A stretch of 64,000 nt of DNA from Oreohelix idahoensis (GCA_024509875.1 JAMPIV010022930.1:124001-188000), one strand, 5' to 3'. Counted from the first letter of the stretch, positions 48,835-60,760 are shown. The notes: a model not told the origin generated them from the sequence alone. Numbers and translations: made by a program.

Positions 48835-50115
48835 TTCTAATTTTTAAATTTTTTCAAGGCAGCGGCCTTATGGCCCACTCTTTATAATTTCCAACTGCTG
48901 TGGGATTTTTAACGTGCGCAACTTACACACAGGACCACCTATTTTGTTGCTCTTATTCGAGAAGGCTAGGCATCTGATTTCACTACCCAGGAGACCAGGG
49001 GGGAGTATGACATCATTAACTCTTTCAGTCCAGAGTTATTTTGCACGCTGTGCCAGACTTTTATTGTGGGCAGAATTTTATAGAGTGAAGTGTTCATCTT
49101 TCAGTCTAAATTTGTGTGTGAATTTTCCTTTGGACATGTACTTATTATATACCAAACTGTAGGGAAATGGATAGAGAATTGTAATATATAATGTCTTTGG
49201 TAGTATTAACACAAGTATGTTCAGTATACTTAAAACATTTTGCATGTAAAATTGAAAAACGCTAAAAAGTTGACTGTAGAATACGATCTTACCAAAGACA
49301 AATTACTGTTGTAGACAATAAAACTTTCTTTTTAGTCTTCAAACATCAAGTTAATCCATATACAAGTAAAAAAAACATGCTTATGGCCACAATTAGTACA
49401 TTTAGTGTTATTCACACCAGTTTTTCCGTGGTCCTTTGAAAGAAAAATATAAATTATGCAATCGTGCATTACGTAATTTTCAAACAAATAAAGAAGAATA
49501 ACGTCATATAAAAACTTTTTTACACTTGTTTAATGTTTTAATTGTATCCCTAGCTTCATCTTCTACCAAGAACTAGTGATTAGATGTTACGGTAGGTCTA
49601 GTTTTGTTGCTTTTTTGATCGGCCAGAATACGACTACGCCTACTCATCAACTAAACCTAGTGTGTCTAGCTTTTCTGCACAGATTCCATATTTTGACAAC
49701 AAACTGTGACTACCAAACAATCATCATCAATGTCAGTAATGTTTCAAAGTAGTTTGACACAATTATTTGCTTAGGAGACTTAGAAAACGTAAATATAAAG
49801 CGTGACATATTTCTCTAGCAATAACAACGAAAAACGCAAACACGCAAATTTTCACAAAAATTGTGATAATAACATCAAAACACGCACATGTTCTGATTAA
49901 CTACAGTCAAATTAGTTGTTTAGATAATAGCGGAAGTCATTCTACGAGTTTTAATATATGAACTGCATTAAACGGACGATTTTTAAGGTTTATGCGTGAT
50001 AAACTAAAAACCACGCTGTGAGCGTTGCTCTGGCACGGCGTGTTGAATTTTGCAACGCTCAGAGCGTTGCTCTGGAGTCAAAGAGTTAAAACCACTAGTT
50101 CTGAAAAAAAAAATT
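48835..50115 (-). mobile_element. SINE split by a TTAA element
   Basis: Parts at 48835-49019 and 50086-50115 are the reverse complement of the SINE at 1.3-1.6 kb, in the right order. The phrase accaggggggagtatgacat stops at the left TTAA and accactagttctgaaaaa resumes after the right TTAA, as in the uninterrupted copy. Confidence 0.82.
49020..50085. mobile_element. TTAA-flanked 1066-bp element
   Basis: TTAA lies at 49016-49019 and 50086-50089. The inverted ends ctctttcagtccagag and ctctggagtcaaagag are imperfect. A subterminal palindromic cluster (caacgctcagagcgttg) sits near the right end. The interior is AT-rich without a transposase frame. It is related at the right end to the 400-bp element at 24.4 kb. 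Confidence 0.82.
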
Positions 50116-50305
50116 GCTTAGTGCGAGTGTGATATGTCTTGTGCTTAAAGAAGTTTTATTAGACCTTACTGTACTTATGATGTCTTCCTTGTGTACTGAA
50201 AGGGTGCACATATTTATTTACAAGTGAATCAAAGACTGAGATTTTAGAAGACTTTCAAAGGAATAAAGTGGGTCGTCATTAGCCAAAGTTTTGTGTTGGA
50301 AAGTC

Positions 50306-50562
50306 ATTATCATCATCAACCTTTAACTCCTGAAAGAGATAGTCTTCTACAAACTTACACCCAAGTCTTCTTGTCTCTTGCCATCAAATCAGGGTCTTTG
50401 CCCTATCTTCCTCATTCCTCTCATGTCTATTTCCAATTCTCATTTTTTTCATGTGTTCTTTGATGTACCTCTACCTCTTATACTCTGGGGGTTCCAGAAC
50501 AAGGACTGCCTTGTATTGCTAAAAACAGGTCTCCTCAATGTGTGTCCTATCCATCACCAGGG
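50306..50562 (-). mobile_element. LINE 3' fragment, left part of a split and duplicated target
   Basis: A - strand copy of the 31.5-kb LINE family's 3' end, preceded by gtgttggaaagtc (50293-50305). The same 257 bp recur at 60355-60611 with two visible differences. The LTR element below begins right after it. Confidence 0.85.
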
Positions 50563-50702
50563 TGATAAGTGTAGATTGATTCATACTGGGGCATTACTGA
50601 TGAGTGTAAGTCAATTAGATAATACCACTGATAATACCCAAAAAGGTTCATTCAAGAAAGGTTCCATTCAGAATGCTGATAATAAAGACAGATTAGTGTT
50701 AA

Positions 50703-51384
50703 CTGATTCCGTACGTAATTATTTTCAGCTCTGGACGGAATTATTTTTAAGCCCCAAAAATTTACACATACATAATTTACGTTTACTGACATTGTGTGTC
50801 TAATCATGAGTTAAGTATAACATATTATATATCAAATTAAAGTACATTGGATGAACAATATAAATCCATATGCCTTTCTAGCTAATTTTATGTTATGTTT
50901 ATGTTATAACAGATAACATGTACACGGAAAAAAGATAACTTGAAATTTTGAACAAAAATTTTCGACTTACGTAAGGCTTGTAACATAAATTGTTATCACA
51001 ATACAGTTTCACTGCTCTCTTTGTGCAGGTAATCCATTTAGAAACACAGAAAAAGTAAGAAAGTTATGGTTGATCACACAGTTTGTTCACTGTTCACATA
51101 TTAGTAACATATCCTGTGTGTTTTTCGGCCATTATGGCGATACGACAAAACACGATTAAAGATGAAGATAAATGTGAAAAAATCCGTTCAAACGCAAATA
51201 AAAGACGTTGAAGCTTGTTGAAATTTGCCCAGTTTTGTGTTTACTTCCGTTCGAGATAAATTCCGGGCAGTATAAAATATCAGAATAGAAAGAAACAATG
51301 AAATAAATCAGCATCTTTTAAAAGATCTTACGTCTACAGCGTTCGGCCTTTGCATCTATTATTAGATCTTGCGTACGGAATCAG
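50703..51384. mobile_element. 682-bp piggyBac-like non-autonomous element
   Basis: Perfect 13-bp inverted ends, ctgattccgtacg and cgtacggaatcag, lie between TTAA at 50699-50702 and 51385-51388. The partner LTR has a single TTAA at the same point (about 59022), an empty site. No transposase frame is present. Confidence 0.9.
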
Positions 51385-52284
51385 TTAATGGACGCCTTCA
51401 CTGATACCGCTATGTTCATTGATATCAGTAGGGAATAGAAGAATCTGTCTGATATAGATATATGTATGTATACGCCCACACGGCGCTACATTATATAAAT
51501 ATTGGTTGCTGCTGTCACTATGCCTTGACTATTCAAAGTGGGTGTGTATTGGTGCATTCTTTCGTCACAGCACAGTAACACCCATAGAAGCCATGTAGCG
51601 TAGAACGACTGGTGATGGTTAATGAACAGTTTTATTAACGCTACACACACAGTCACGATGACACAGACGAAAATTATGCATACAGTACAAAGCATAGGTA
51701 AGTTAATTCATAAGCTCAAAACACCCCACAGAGCTCCATTATAAATCGTGGTGCACTCCTCATCGAACATGCACAATAGCAAAATCCCTCAAAGACTGCC
51801 TTCACCGCAGTTATAAATATGGCCTCATCACTTATAGCATAATGGTGCACTTCTCATTGAAGATGACCATCACGATTTTCCTCAAAGGACTACGTTCCCC
51901 CTTCTCCACCAAGGCTGCTCCCCGGCAGTTGAATAATCATCGTCAGCTATATACTCTTAAGGCCTAATCATAAATAGTGGTGCACTTCTCATCGAACATG
52001 CACAATAGCAAAATCCCTCAAAGACTGCCTTCACCGCAGTTATAAATATGGCCTTATAAAGTCGATAAGTCTCCGACTCTTAAATGTCTTCTTCATAGAG
52101 CTCAATTACAGAATAATAGTGCACTCCTTATCGAACGTGCACAATAGCTAAATCCCTCAAGGACTGCCTTCATAGTAGCATCATAATAGCTCCTATAAAT
52201 ATGGCCTTATAAAGTCGATAAGTCTCCGACTCTTAAATGTCTTCTTCATAGAGCTCAATTACAGAATAATAGTGCACTCCTCAT

Positions 52285-53380
52285 ACACAGGGACAGCCTA
52301 TGGAAAATTCTGAGGGCTTATGGAATTCCCAGCCGCATTGTTTCCATTATAAAAAGCCTCTATTCTAACTTTACGTGCAGTGTTGGATCGAGTAATGTAA
52401 CTTTCGAAGTGAAAACAGGAGTACGACAGGGATGCCCCTTATCAACAACATTATTTTTGACAGTCATAGATTGGGTGATGTGCCAGACTACAGAGGGCAG
52501 TCCAAGAGGAATTAGATGGACAACGTTTTCTACACTGGAAGATTTGGAATATGCAGATGACATTGCACTACTCGCGCATTCACACCAACACATTCAAGAC
52601 AAAACCGATAGACTGAATAAGTATGGCCAGCAGGTTGGCCTGAACATCAATTTGAAGAAGACAGAGGTCATGACACTAAACGTGGGCAATCCTGAGCCAG
52701 TAACAGTAAGGAACCAGAAGTTAGAACAGACAGACACATTTACTTACCTAGGAAGCATAGTAACACCTGACGGCGGAACAAGCAAGGACATTAACAACAG
52801 AATGAATAAAGCGAGAACAGCCTTTGCTGTTCTCAACAACATTTGGAAGTCTTCCCAGTACAGCACAAACACCAAATTAAGACTGTATGAGAGCTGTGTA
52901 CTTTCTGTGCTTCTCTATGGTGCGGAATGTTGGAGAGTAACAGAGAAGGAAATGTCGAAACTGTCCTCTTTCCACACAATCTGCCTAAGGAAAATTCTCC
53001 GAATCTTTTGGCCAAACACCATCAGCAACCAAGAACTACTTATTCGGAGTAACCAGGAGGACATGCACACCATCATAGCTGGCAGACGCTGGAGTTGGGT
53101 TGGCCATGTCCTCAGAAGGGACCCTGATACCATCACAAGAACAGCTATGCTATGGACCCCCGAGGGAAAGCGAAAGAGAGGCCGACCAAAAACAACTTGG
53201 CGGAGAACTGTGGAAGCTGAGATGCAAAGAATGAACCACAGTTGGGGCACTGTACGAAGGATGGCCGCCGACCAAGCAAAGTGGAATCAATTTGTTGCTG
53301 CCCTACAAGACGCCACCAGGCGTGATGGCCGCTGACTGCTTTGACGGTTGGCGGTTATGGATCAAAGAAGAAGAAGAAGA
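52285..53380 (+). mobile_element. 5'-truncated LINE with 14-bp TSD
   Basis: Flanked by agtgcactcctcat at 52271-52284 and 53381-53394. The partner LTR lacks it. It ends in atcaaagaagaagaagaaga, a (gaa)n tail. It contains the RT palm from motif B onward, but no endonuclease. It is younger than the LTR it interrupts. Confidence 0.93.
52409..53335 (+). pseudogene. LINE reverse transcriptase, C-terminal part
   Basis: 308 open codons: KTGVRQGCPLSTTLFLTVID (motif B), YADDIALLAHS (motif C), TYLGSIVTPDGG, LLYGAECWRVT, WVGHVLRRDPDTITRTAML and a GRPKTTWRRTVEAEM motif. The upstream fingers and endonuclease are lost by 5' truncation, so it is a fragment, though no stop interrupts it. Fragments of this family also lie at 21.9, 38.7 and 42.5 kb. 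Confidence 0.9.
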
Positions 53381-53827
53381 AGTGCACTCCTCATCGAACG
53401 TGCACAATAGCTAAATCCCTCAAGGACTGCCTTCATAATAGCATCATAATATTCTTACTATAGTTAATATCAAATACGGCCTGTACAAAATCCTGGCCTT
53501 CATAATATGTAACACTTTTAGAAAAACCCAGGTTGACTTTCCTCCGTCAACACTTTTCCCCGACTCCCAGCGGTCACAAAAACTCCCGCCTAAACAGTCA
53601 CGGGACTTCGCTGTTTACTCAGCTCAGTCCCTTCCACGGACTAGCCGTGCGAACTATTTACAGTTCTACAATACAGACCAGCGCTCATGACGCTATCTGT
53701 ACACTATGACCTCTATCATATATTTGTTAACCCAATTCACCGTCAATCAAGTCTACAAGCGATGTAACCCTTAATTTACTGTGACAAACCCATATACAAA
53801 GTATCACCTCCCTTTTTTACCTTAACA

Positions 53828-56269
53828 TCTTACCACCACCCCCGGAGAAAAAATGATCTATCATTTTTTTAACAAAAACTACAAAAATGAAAAATTAGGG
53901 GTCAGCTAAACTCTAAAATACTCATACAAAAATTAGCTTATGTTAAGGTTATAATAATACATCGACAAAAAATATAAGCAAGTGTACAGTAAAACAAATT
54001 ATACACAATAATCTAATAAGTACACTAAATAAACAGTTTCAACAAAAGTTAAAGTATGATCACTGTAGACCAAATAGTATACAATAAATAGAAAGTAACA
54101 GACAAGATCAAGCAAGGTAAGCATGATCAACATCAAAAATCAGCAATGAAATCAATATAGTAATAAAGATCAATAATACCATATGATAACAATCAAGTAA
54201 ATCAATTCCTTACATCAAACTAGATAGAACTGACATAAAAACTACCTCATACCAAACCATATAATTAACATAACAATCCTAAAGAAGGAAGTATAAGAAG
54301 TGTAAGGAGTAAACGTATACAAATAAAATTAAGTGACACCAAGATGAAACATAGAAGCATCACGAAAGTATAAACTGCTTCAAAAGAAATGAAGTGAAAC
54401 GAAGAATCATCCGAAAAGAAAGAAGAAAATTCAAGAAATGAATGTATAGAATAAGTAGTAATACATCCTAATAACTATCTAAACAAACAATGTATTGTAA
54501 AACAAATACAATCATGACAGAAAATCATCGAACAGAAAGACATAGTATATATATATATATATACTAAACACTAACGAAGGATATAACTAGATAATGCATA
54601 ATAAATAATTTAACCAAATTACAACACTTATTCATAACTAAAATGAAATATCACAAGCATCACACACAAAAAAGTGTGATTTGTAAAAACAGAAATATCA
54701 CAATCTCAAAAGAAAAAAAAAATTATTATCTTTTTCTCTTTTTTTTTTTTTTTTAAATGTGGAAATATCAATATATTATTACACTTAGTGTACAATTAAG
54801 CACTGGACACATAAAAATACAATACTGTCACAATGAAAAACAAATAAATTTTTCCAAAATTACAATACAAAAAAGTTTCTTAACATTAAGTTAAATAAAA
54901 ATAGTATTTTAAATTTTTACAAGTTTCAACCTGTAATTAATAAATCAAAAGTGAAACGAGCTTTTAACAAAATGTGTGACATAAAAAAAATATTCACATC
55001 TCTAAGTAAACACAACTGAGCACCTATAAAACCACACTATTAAAATTATACTAACTTACACATATAAACATAACATTATTTCTCATGAAAAAGTGTTTAA
55101 GTCAGACTACTAAATTCTTCCAACAAACAATAGTATCTGCTATCTATGACAATTCTACATGTTATAATTTAGTTCCAAAATAACATTTCACAACACAACA
55201 ATTTCTTCATATAACCTTTGTATAAGGTAATATATTAACCAACCATGGAGTCAGATACGAAAAAGAAAAAACAAATTTAGTAACCAAAAAAAAAAAAAAA
55301 AACTCTCTGAAAGCGACTAACGCATATTCATAACTAATGAGTTTGTGCTTATGGCTGACAATCTCATTATGTAAAAAACTATTCTAACAGTTAGTCCTGC
55401 AAAATCATATCAATGTTTTGATGTAACAGCTATTATAGCTCCAAACTTGACAACAAAGCACATATGGTCGAATACAATATGAGAAAATGAAATAGTCTTC
55501 AGACTAGTGTATGAAAATACAAAAAATTCATAATTTCATCAACAACAAAAAATAACAATCAAAGACAAGTCGCTGCAAAATGAAATGTTACAATTCATTA
55601 CAATGATAATACGTACAATGATTATCCACAAAACAATTATGTAAATTACAAGATAGAGTACAAATAATGCATAAATATGGACATACACAATATCCAATGT
55701 AACATTATACAATACAATCATATTATACTATACAATAATACATTATCCTAAAAAAAATAATCCTGTAGCTATCTGTAGAAAAAAATAAATAGGTCACTAC
55801 TCCGGTGTATAGTATTCTGTAAACCGTACGGGATGACATCAAATACAAGGTCAACAAACTGGCTGGGTTACGCTTGACTGCGCACACGGTCGTAAGGTAA
55901 CAAACATTTCTGTCACAGGTAAAGGAAAAAACAGGCACGCTGACCTTTATCGCATAACTGCTACTGTTGAAAAATACAAATGAAAATCTTCATTTTAATC
56001 AGCGGTCAGATTATAATGAAAAACGGATAGGTTAAACACACAATTACCTATACCCGTGGTAGTGAAAACATCTGGATTCCATATGTCACCAACTCTTCCT
56101 TCACACATAGTATACAACCCAGGAGACTTGGGTCAACCTGACCGAAAATGACGGTCATCACACCAGTAGTAGGCTGAAATAAAGTGACATACACAACAAC
56201 GAGATTCTCTCTCGTAATCCAAAAAACATAACAGTAGTAGTACTTGGGACATCAATAGTTACTGTTACT
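53828..56269 (-). other. non-coding part of the gag-only element
   Basis: About 2.4 kb of strongly AT-rich sequence between the gag stop codon and the 3' LTR, with A and T runs and a short TA run near 54550. No RT or integrase remnants were found in any frame. This is where pol would be expected. Confidence 0.65.
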
Positions 56270-57511
56270 TTATTTACTACCAATGACTTTGGGATTTTGT
56301 TGCACACAGTTAACCTGGTTATGCGTAGTAATATTTTGAGAGTTATTATCTCTATTACCATTCCCCTTATCATTCCATTTGTTCTGCCTAGGACTGCAGT
56401 TAGCATTGTTATGCTTAACATATCTTCCAGGATAGAAGTATCTAGTAAATGAATCTTGTTGACTCCTAGAACAATTATTACCAAGTTTGTAATCTTTAAT
56501 GTAACTATTCCTACCATAATTTCTCAACTCTTCAGAATCAATCTTTTGAGATCTGTTAGACTGTCTGGACAAACTACCATTTAATGGGCTTCCCTGGTAC
56601 TGTCTAACATTATGGTTATCTCTTTTACCAGAACTGTTGTTATTCCCTTCTGTGTTAACATGTTTATCTGCTGTATCACACTGCCTATATTGTGTATGAC
56701 AAGCAGTGGAACTCATAAAATCCTTATGGTTACCAACATGATATTTGTTATATTTATTACCAGAATTAGATATTACACATGAAGTATCTTTGCTGGTCTG
56801 ACGCCAATAACCATTAATCTTCAACGTAGCGTCTTCCGTACGTGGGAAATTATATCTGCCACGCCAAGATTTAAGTCCATCATGTTCCATTTTCGAATTC
56901 GCAAAGAGTGTATAGGGCGGGCTCTTTGCTTGTTTATTAACAACCTTCTGTATACTATTGTCAACCTTAGCAGTAGATAAATCTTTGATGCCTAAAACCA
57001 CATCTACTAAACCATTCACTCTTCTTGTCAATTCAGTAATCTCTTGGTTTAGTTTTCTGTTTAAGTTATCACATGTTATAACTTTGCATCTCTCTTCTCT
57101 AAGTAACTTCTCAATCTTAACCATTTTCTTTCTCTGCACCGTTAACTCCTCCAAATTCTCCCTATCATCCTTTTCTTTAATTGTTCTCCTCTGTGGTTCC
57201 AATTTTATTAATCTCTTCTTTTGCACTTCTTCTATCTGTGGCTGAAGTAGGGCCACCTGAGCCTGAATTCCATCAACTTTAACAGCTTGTTGCTTCAACT
57301 CATTAATCTCCTCGGGAGATATATTATTCTTTTCTTTAAGTCGGTGACTAACAATAGCATTGTCACTCAATAAGTCAGTAAGTGTTTCATTACATAACTT
57401 TTCATATTTCTTAGCATGAACTTTTAATTTCTCACTAATCTCTTCCTTTTCTTTAATCTCTCGAGTGAGATTACTAATCTCGCCTTGATTATGTTCAATC
57501 TGTGTTTCCAA
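56270..57511 (-). CDS. gag-like protein of the gag-only element, second frame
   Basis: 413 codons. The first 170 or so are a Glu/Lys-rich coiled coil (ISNLTREIKEKEEISEKL, IEEVQKKRLIKLEPQRR). A short folded-looking part follows (GRYNFPRTEDATLKINGYWR), then about 180 residues rich in Asn, Arg, Gln and Ser, like the basic region of the gypsy gag at 8.6-8.9 kb. No zinc knuckle is seen. It overlaps the preceding frame by 17 bases at a run of seven As, where the frame changes. Confidence 0.75.
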   Translation of the reverse strand: METQIEHNQGEISNLTREIKEKEEISEKLKVHAKKYEKLCNETLTDLLSDNAIVSHRLKEKNNISPEEINELKQQAVKVDGIQAQVALLQPQIEEVQKKRLIKLEPQRRTIKEKDDRENLEELTVQRKKMVKIEKLLREERCKVITCDNLNRKLNQEITELTRRVNGLVDVVLGIKDLSTAKVDNSIQKVVNKQAKSPPYTLFANSKMEHDGLKSWRGRYNFPRTEDATLKINGYWRQTSKDTSCVISNSGNKYNKYHVGNHKDFMSSTACHTQYRQCDTADKHVNTEGNNNSSGKRDNHNVRQYQGSPLNGSLSRQSNRSQKIDSEELRNYGRNSYIKDYKLGNNCSRSQQDSFTRYFYPGRYVKHNNANCSPRQNKWNDKGNGNRDNNSQNITTHNQVNCVQQNPKVIGSK

Positions 57512-58022
57512 GTTTTTTTACTCTACTGCATTCAGAGTCTAATGCTGCTTTCACACTAGCAAGCTCCAAGTTTGATTTATGCAAATCACTTGTGAGTTTA
57601 GACACTGTTTCTTGAAGTTTATTCTTTTCCATTATATCCTGCAAGAAAATCTCTCTTTCCTGAAGCGCACTCTGTTTGATTACTTTTATTCGCTCCTTCT
57701 CTTTTAACTCCTTTTTCTGATCATCCTGCATGTCATTGCGGATTATGTTGTGTAAAACCTCATGCACAACATTGTATCTAGCCTCAGTATAATTGTACAC
57801 AAACGAACGCAGATATTCTAACACATCTGCCAAATCTCTAGCCAAGATAACTTGAGGACCTGATGAAAAGTCATCGTTAGCAAAAACCGACAAGGCTTCT
57901 ACCACATTAAACAAAAAACCATCCAGCACGTATTTCTGAAGTGCTGGGCCTCGTAATCTATCATAATATTTAGCTTCTTCATATAAATAATTCAACACTG
58001 GCGTCATATCGTCTGTGGCCAT
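57495..58022 (-). CDS. gag-like protein of the gag-only element, first frame
   Basis: 175 codons starting MATDDMTPVLNYLYEEAKYY, with a helical, probably capsid- or matrix-like N-terminal part (VLARDLADVLEYLRSF, ARYNVVHEVLHNIIRN). It passes into a coiled coil (KKELKEKERIKVIKQSALQE). It stops 17 bases into the overlap with the next frame. The coiled coil continues there, so both probably made one protein. I do not recognise the family beyond its position and composition. Confidence 0.72.
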   Translation of the reverse strand: MATDDMTPVLNYLYEEAKYYDRLRGPALQKYVLDGFLFNVVEALSVFANDDFSSGPQVILARDLADVLEYLRSFVYNYTEARYNVVHEVLHNIIRNDMQDDQKKELKEKERIKVIKQSALQEREIFLQDIMEKNKLQETVSKLTSDLHKSNLELASVKAALDSECSRVKKLGNTD

Positions 58023-58886
58023 ATCACACTCCCTGTTAATTCAATCACTGAGTGACTATAATTATTCCAAGTTTATGTTACATAGCAACAATCAATTATG
58101 CATTAAATCTCATGACAATATGCTATTAACATGAAATACTCAATAGCATACATAATGATAACTGGAAGGCTTGACAACATCATACAGAGACACAGTTTTC
58201 ACACAAAAACCACTTATCTTGTAAGTAGAAAACCGTCTTGTTCTTTCTCTATTATCACTGATGAGCATCAGACAACACACCATAAGCACACTCCCTTGTT
58301 CAAAGTTACAGGAACAGCTCTGGACTCGTCGTCAACTGTTACCTCTGGAACTTGATTCGTCAACTGTCACCTCTGGTACTTGATACAGCATAAAATAGGA
58401 AACTTGGCTGCTGCAAATATGTTATAGGAAGCATGTATACATTAGACACTTTACCGTGTCACCGATCACAGATTACCAACGACACCAAACTGTCTGTGAG
58501 CAATGCAGGCGTCAATAAGGCTTGAAAAGTTTTACTGCCGACTTATTCAGGCTGTAAATAAGCACATTTGTCCTAGATGAACGTCACAATCATCCGTTCC
58601 TAATTTATATTAGTCCACTCATTCCTACTGTCATATGAATACTGGCCCGTAGGCATAGATGATACCCAACACAGTTAAAGCTGAATTGGGTTCTAACTCG
58701 AAGCTCCGCCCACACAGGGCTAACTACTGTTACCGATGAGAAACTCCTTAGTGCATACGCCACACACAAGGCACACTAAATACAGGTCAAGGTCTGGTAG
58801 AAACAATCTTACCACGTGAAATGATGAGACTTCTTTCAACGCGAATTTTGCGGGTTTCAAATTCCGACTCTACTGAAAACCACCAC
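58023..58886 (-). other. 5' leader of the gag-only element
   Basis: Non-coding region between the 5' LTR and the gag start. Next to the LTR the sense strand reads GTGGTGGTTTTC, with TGGTGG as a possible primer-binding site. Confidence 0.55.
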
Positions 58887-60355
58887 TGATAACTGTAGAT
58901 TGATTCATACTGGGGCATTACTGATGAGTGTAAGTCAATTAGATAATACCACTGATAATACCCGAAAAGGTTCATTCAAGAAAGGTTCCATTCAGAATGC
59001 TGATAATAAAGACAGATCAGTGTTAATGGACGCCACCACTGATACCACTATGTTCATTGATATCAGTGGGGAATAGAAGAATCTGTCTGATATAGATATA
59101 TGTATGTATACGCCCACATGGCGCTACATTATATAAATATTGGTTGCTGCTGTCACTATGCCTTGACTATTCAAAGTGGGTGTGTATTGGTGCATTCTTT
59201 CGTCACAGCACAGTAACACCCATAGAAGCCATGTAGCGTAGAACGACTGGTGATGGTTAATGAACAGTTTTATTAATGCTACACACACAGTCACGATGAC
59301 ACAGACGAAAATTATGCATACAGTACAAAGCATAGGTAAGTTAATTCATAAGCTCAAAACACCCCACAGAGCTCCATTATAAATCGTGGTGCACTCCTCA
59401 TCGAACGTGCACAATAGCAAAATCCCTCAAAGACTGCCTTCACCGCAGTTATAAATATGGCCTCATCACTTATAGCATAATGGTGCACTTCTCATTGAAG
59501 ATGACCATCACGATTTTCCTCAAAGGACTACGTCCCCCCTTCTCCACCAAGGCTGCTCCCCGGCAGTTGAATAATCATCGTCAGCTATATACTCTTAAGG
59601 CCTAATCATAAATAGTGGTGCACTTCTCATCGAACATGCACAATAGCAAAATCCCTCAAAGACTGCCTTCACCGCAGTTATAAATATGGCCTTATAAAGT
59701 CGATAAGTCTCCGACTCTTAAATGTCTTCTTCATAGAGCTCAATTACAGAATAATAGTGCACTCCTCATCGAACGTGCACAATAGCTAAATCCCTCAAGG
59801 ACTGCCTTCATAGTAGCATCATAATAGCTCCTATAAATAAGGCCTTATAAAGTCGATAAGTCTCCGACTCTTAAATGTCTTCTTCATAGAGCTCAATTAC
59901 AGAATAATAGTGCACTCCTCATCGAACGTGCACAATAGCTAAATCCCTCAAGGACTGCCTTCATAATAGCATCATAATATTCTTACTATAGTTAATATCA
60001 AATACGGCCTGTACAAAATCCTGGCCTTCATAATATGTAACACTTTTAGAAAAACCCAGGTTGATTTTCCTCCATCAACACTTTTCCCCGACTCCCAGCG
60101 GTCACAAAAACTCCCGCCTAAACAGTCACGGGACTTCGCTGTTTACTCAGCTCAGTCCCTTCCACGGACTAGCCGTGCGAACTATTTACAGTTCTACAAT
60201 ACAGACCAGCGCTCATGACGCTATCTGTACACTATGACCTCTATCATATATTTGTTAACCCAATTCACCGTCAATCAAGTCTACAAGCGATGTAACCCTT
60301 AATTTACTGTGACAAACCCATATACAAAGTATCACCTCCCTTTTTTACCTTAACA
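58887..60355 (-). repeat. 5' LTR of the gag-only element
   Basis: 1469 bp, uninterrupted. It holds the empty sites for the two insertions in the partner LTR. Within it, the motif tgcactcctcatcgaacgtg with cacaatagc and aaatccctcaaggactgcct recurs about five times as a degenerate internal repeat of about 120 bp. Confidence 0.9.
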
Positions 60356-60747
60356 TTATCATCATCAACCTTTAACTCCTGAAAGAGGTAGTCTTCTACA
60401 AACTTACACCCAAGTCTTCTTGTCTCTTGCCATCAAATCAGGGTCTTTGCCCTATCTTCCTCATTCCTCTCATGTCTATTTCCAATTCTCATTTTTTTCA
60501 TGTGTTCTTTGATGTACCTCTACCTCTTATACTCTGGGGGTTCCAGAACAAGGACTGCCTTGTATTGCTAACAACAGGTCTCCTCAATGTGTGTCCTATC
60601 CATCACCAGGGCCTTCATCTCATCTCTTGTTCCACTGACACTTGTCTGGTACTTGTCATCAGTTCCTCATTAGTAACCATTTCAAGCCTCCTAGACTGGG
60701 CAAACATCCATGTATGAAAGTCTGTATCTTCTTAGTAGTTGTTTTTG
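60355..60747 (-). mobile_element. LINE 3' fragment, right part
   Basis: Repeats the 257 bp found before the LTR element and then continues with the rest of the truncated LINE to 60747. It is followed by gtgttggaaagtc (60748-60760), the partner of the duplication at 50293-50305. Confidence 0.85.
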
Positions 60748-60760
60748 GTGTTGGAAAGTC

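Larger units (their letters stand above)
50563..53827 (-). repeat. 3' LTR of the gag-only element, with two insertions
   Basis: Aligns with 58887-60355 once the 682-bp TTAA element (50703-51384, plus one TTAA) and the LINE (52285-53380, plus one target duplication) are removed. The remaining length is 1469 bp, the same as its partner. About 1% substitutions are visible by eye (for example gccttcactgataccgct against gccaccactgataccact). Confidence 0.9.
50563..60355 (-). mobile_element. gag-only LTR retrotransposon (non-autonomous)
   Basis: Each LTR is 1469 bp after subtracting two later insertions from the left one (TGATAA...TTAACA). The internal region 53828-58886 has only a gag-like gene in two overlapping frames and no protease, RT or integrase. 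Next to the left LTR the sense strand reads GGGGGTGGTGGTAAGA, a good polypurine tract. Next to the right LTR it reads GTGGTGGTTTTC, a possible primer-binding site. The element needs enzymes from another retrotransposon. The expected 5-bp target duplication is absent: caggg on the left against ttatc on the right. Confidence 0.88.
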
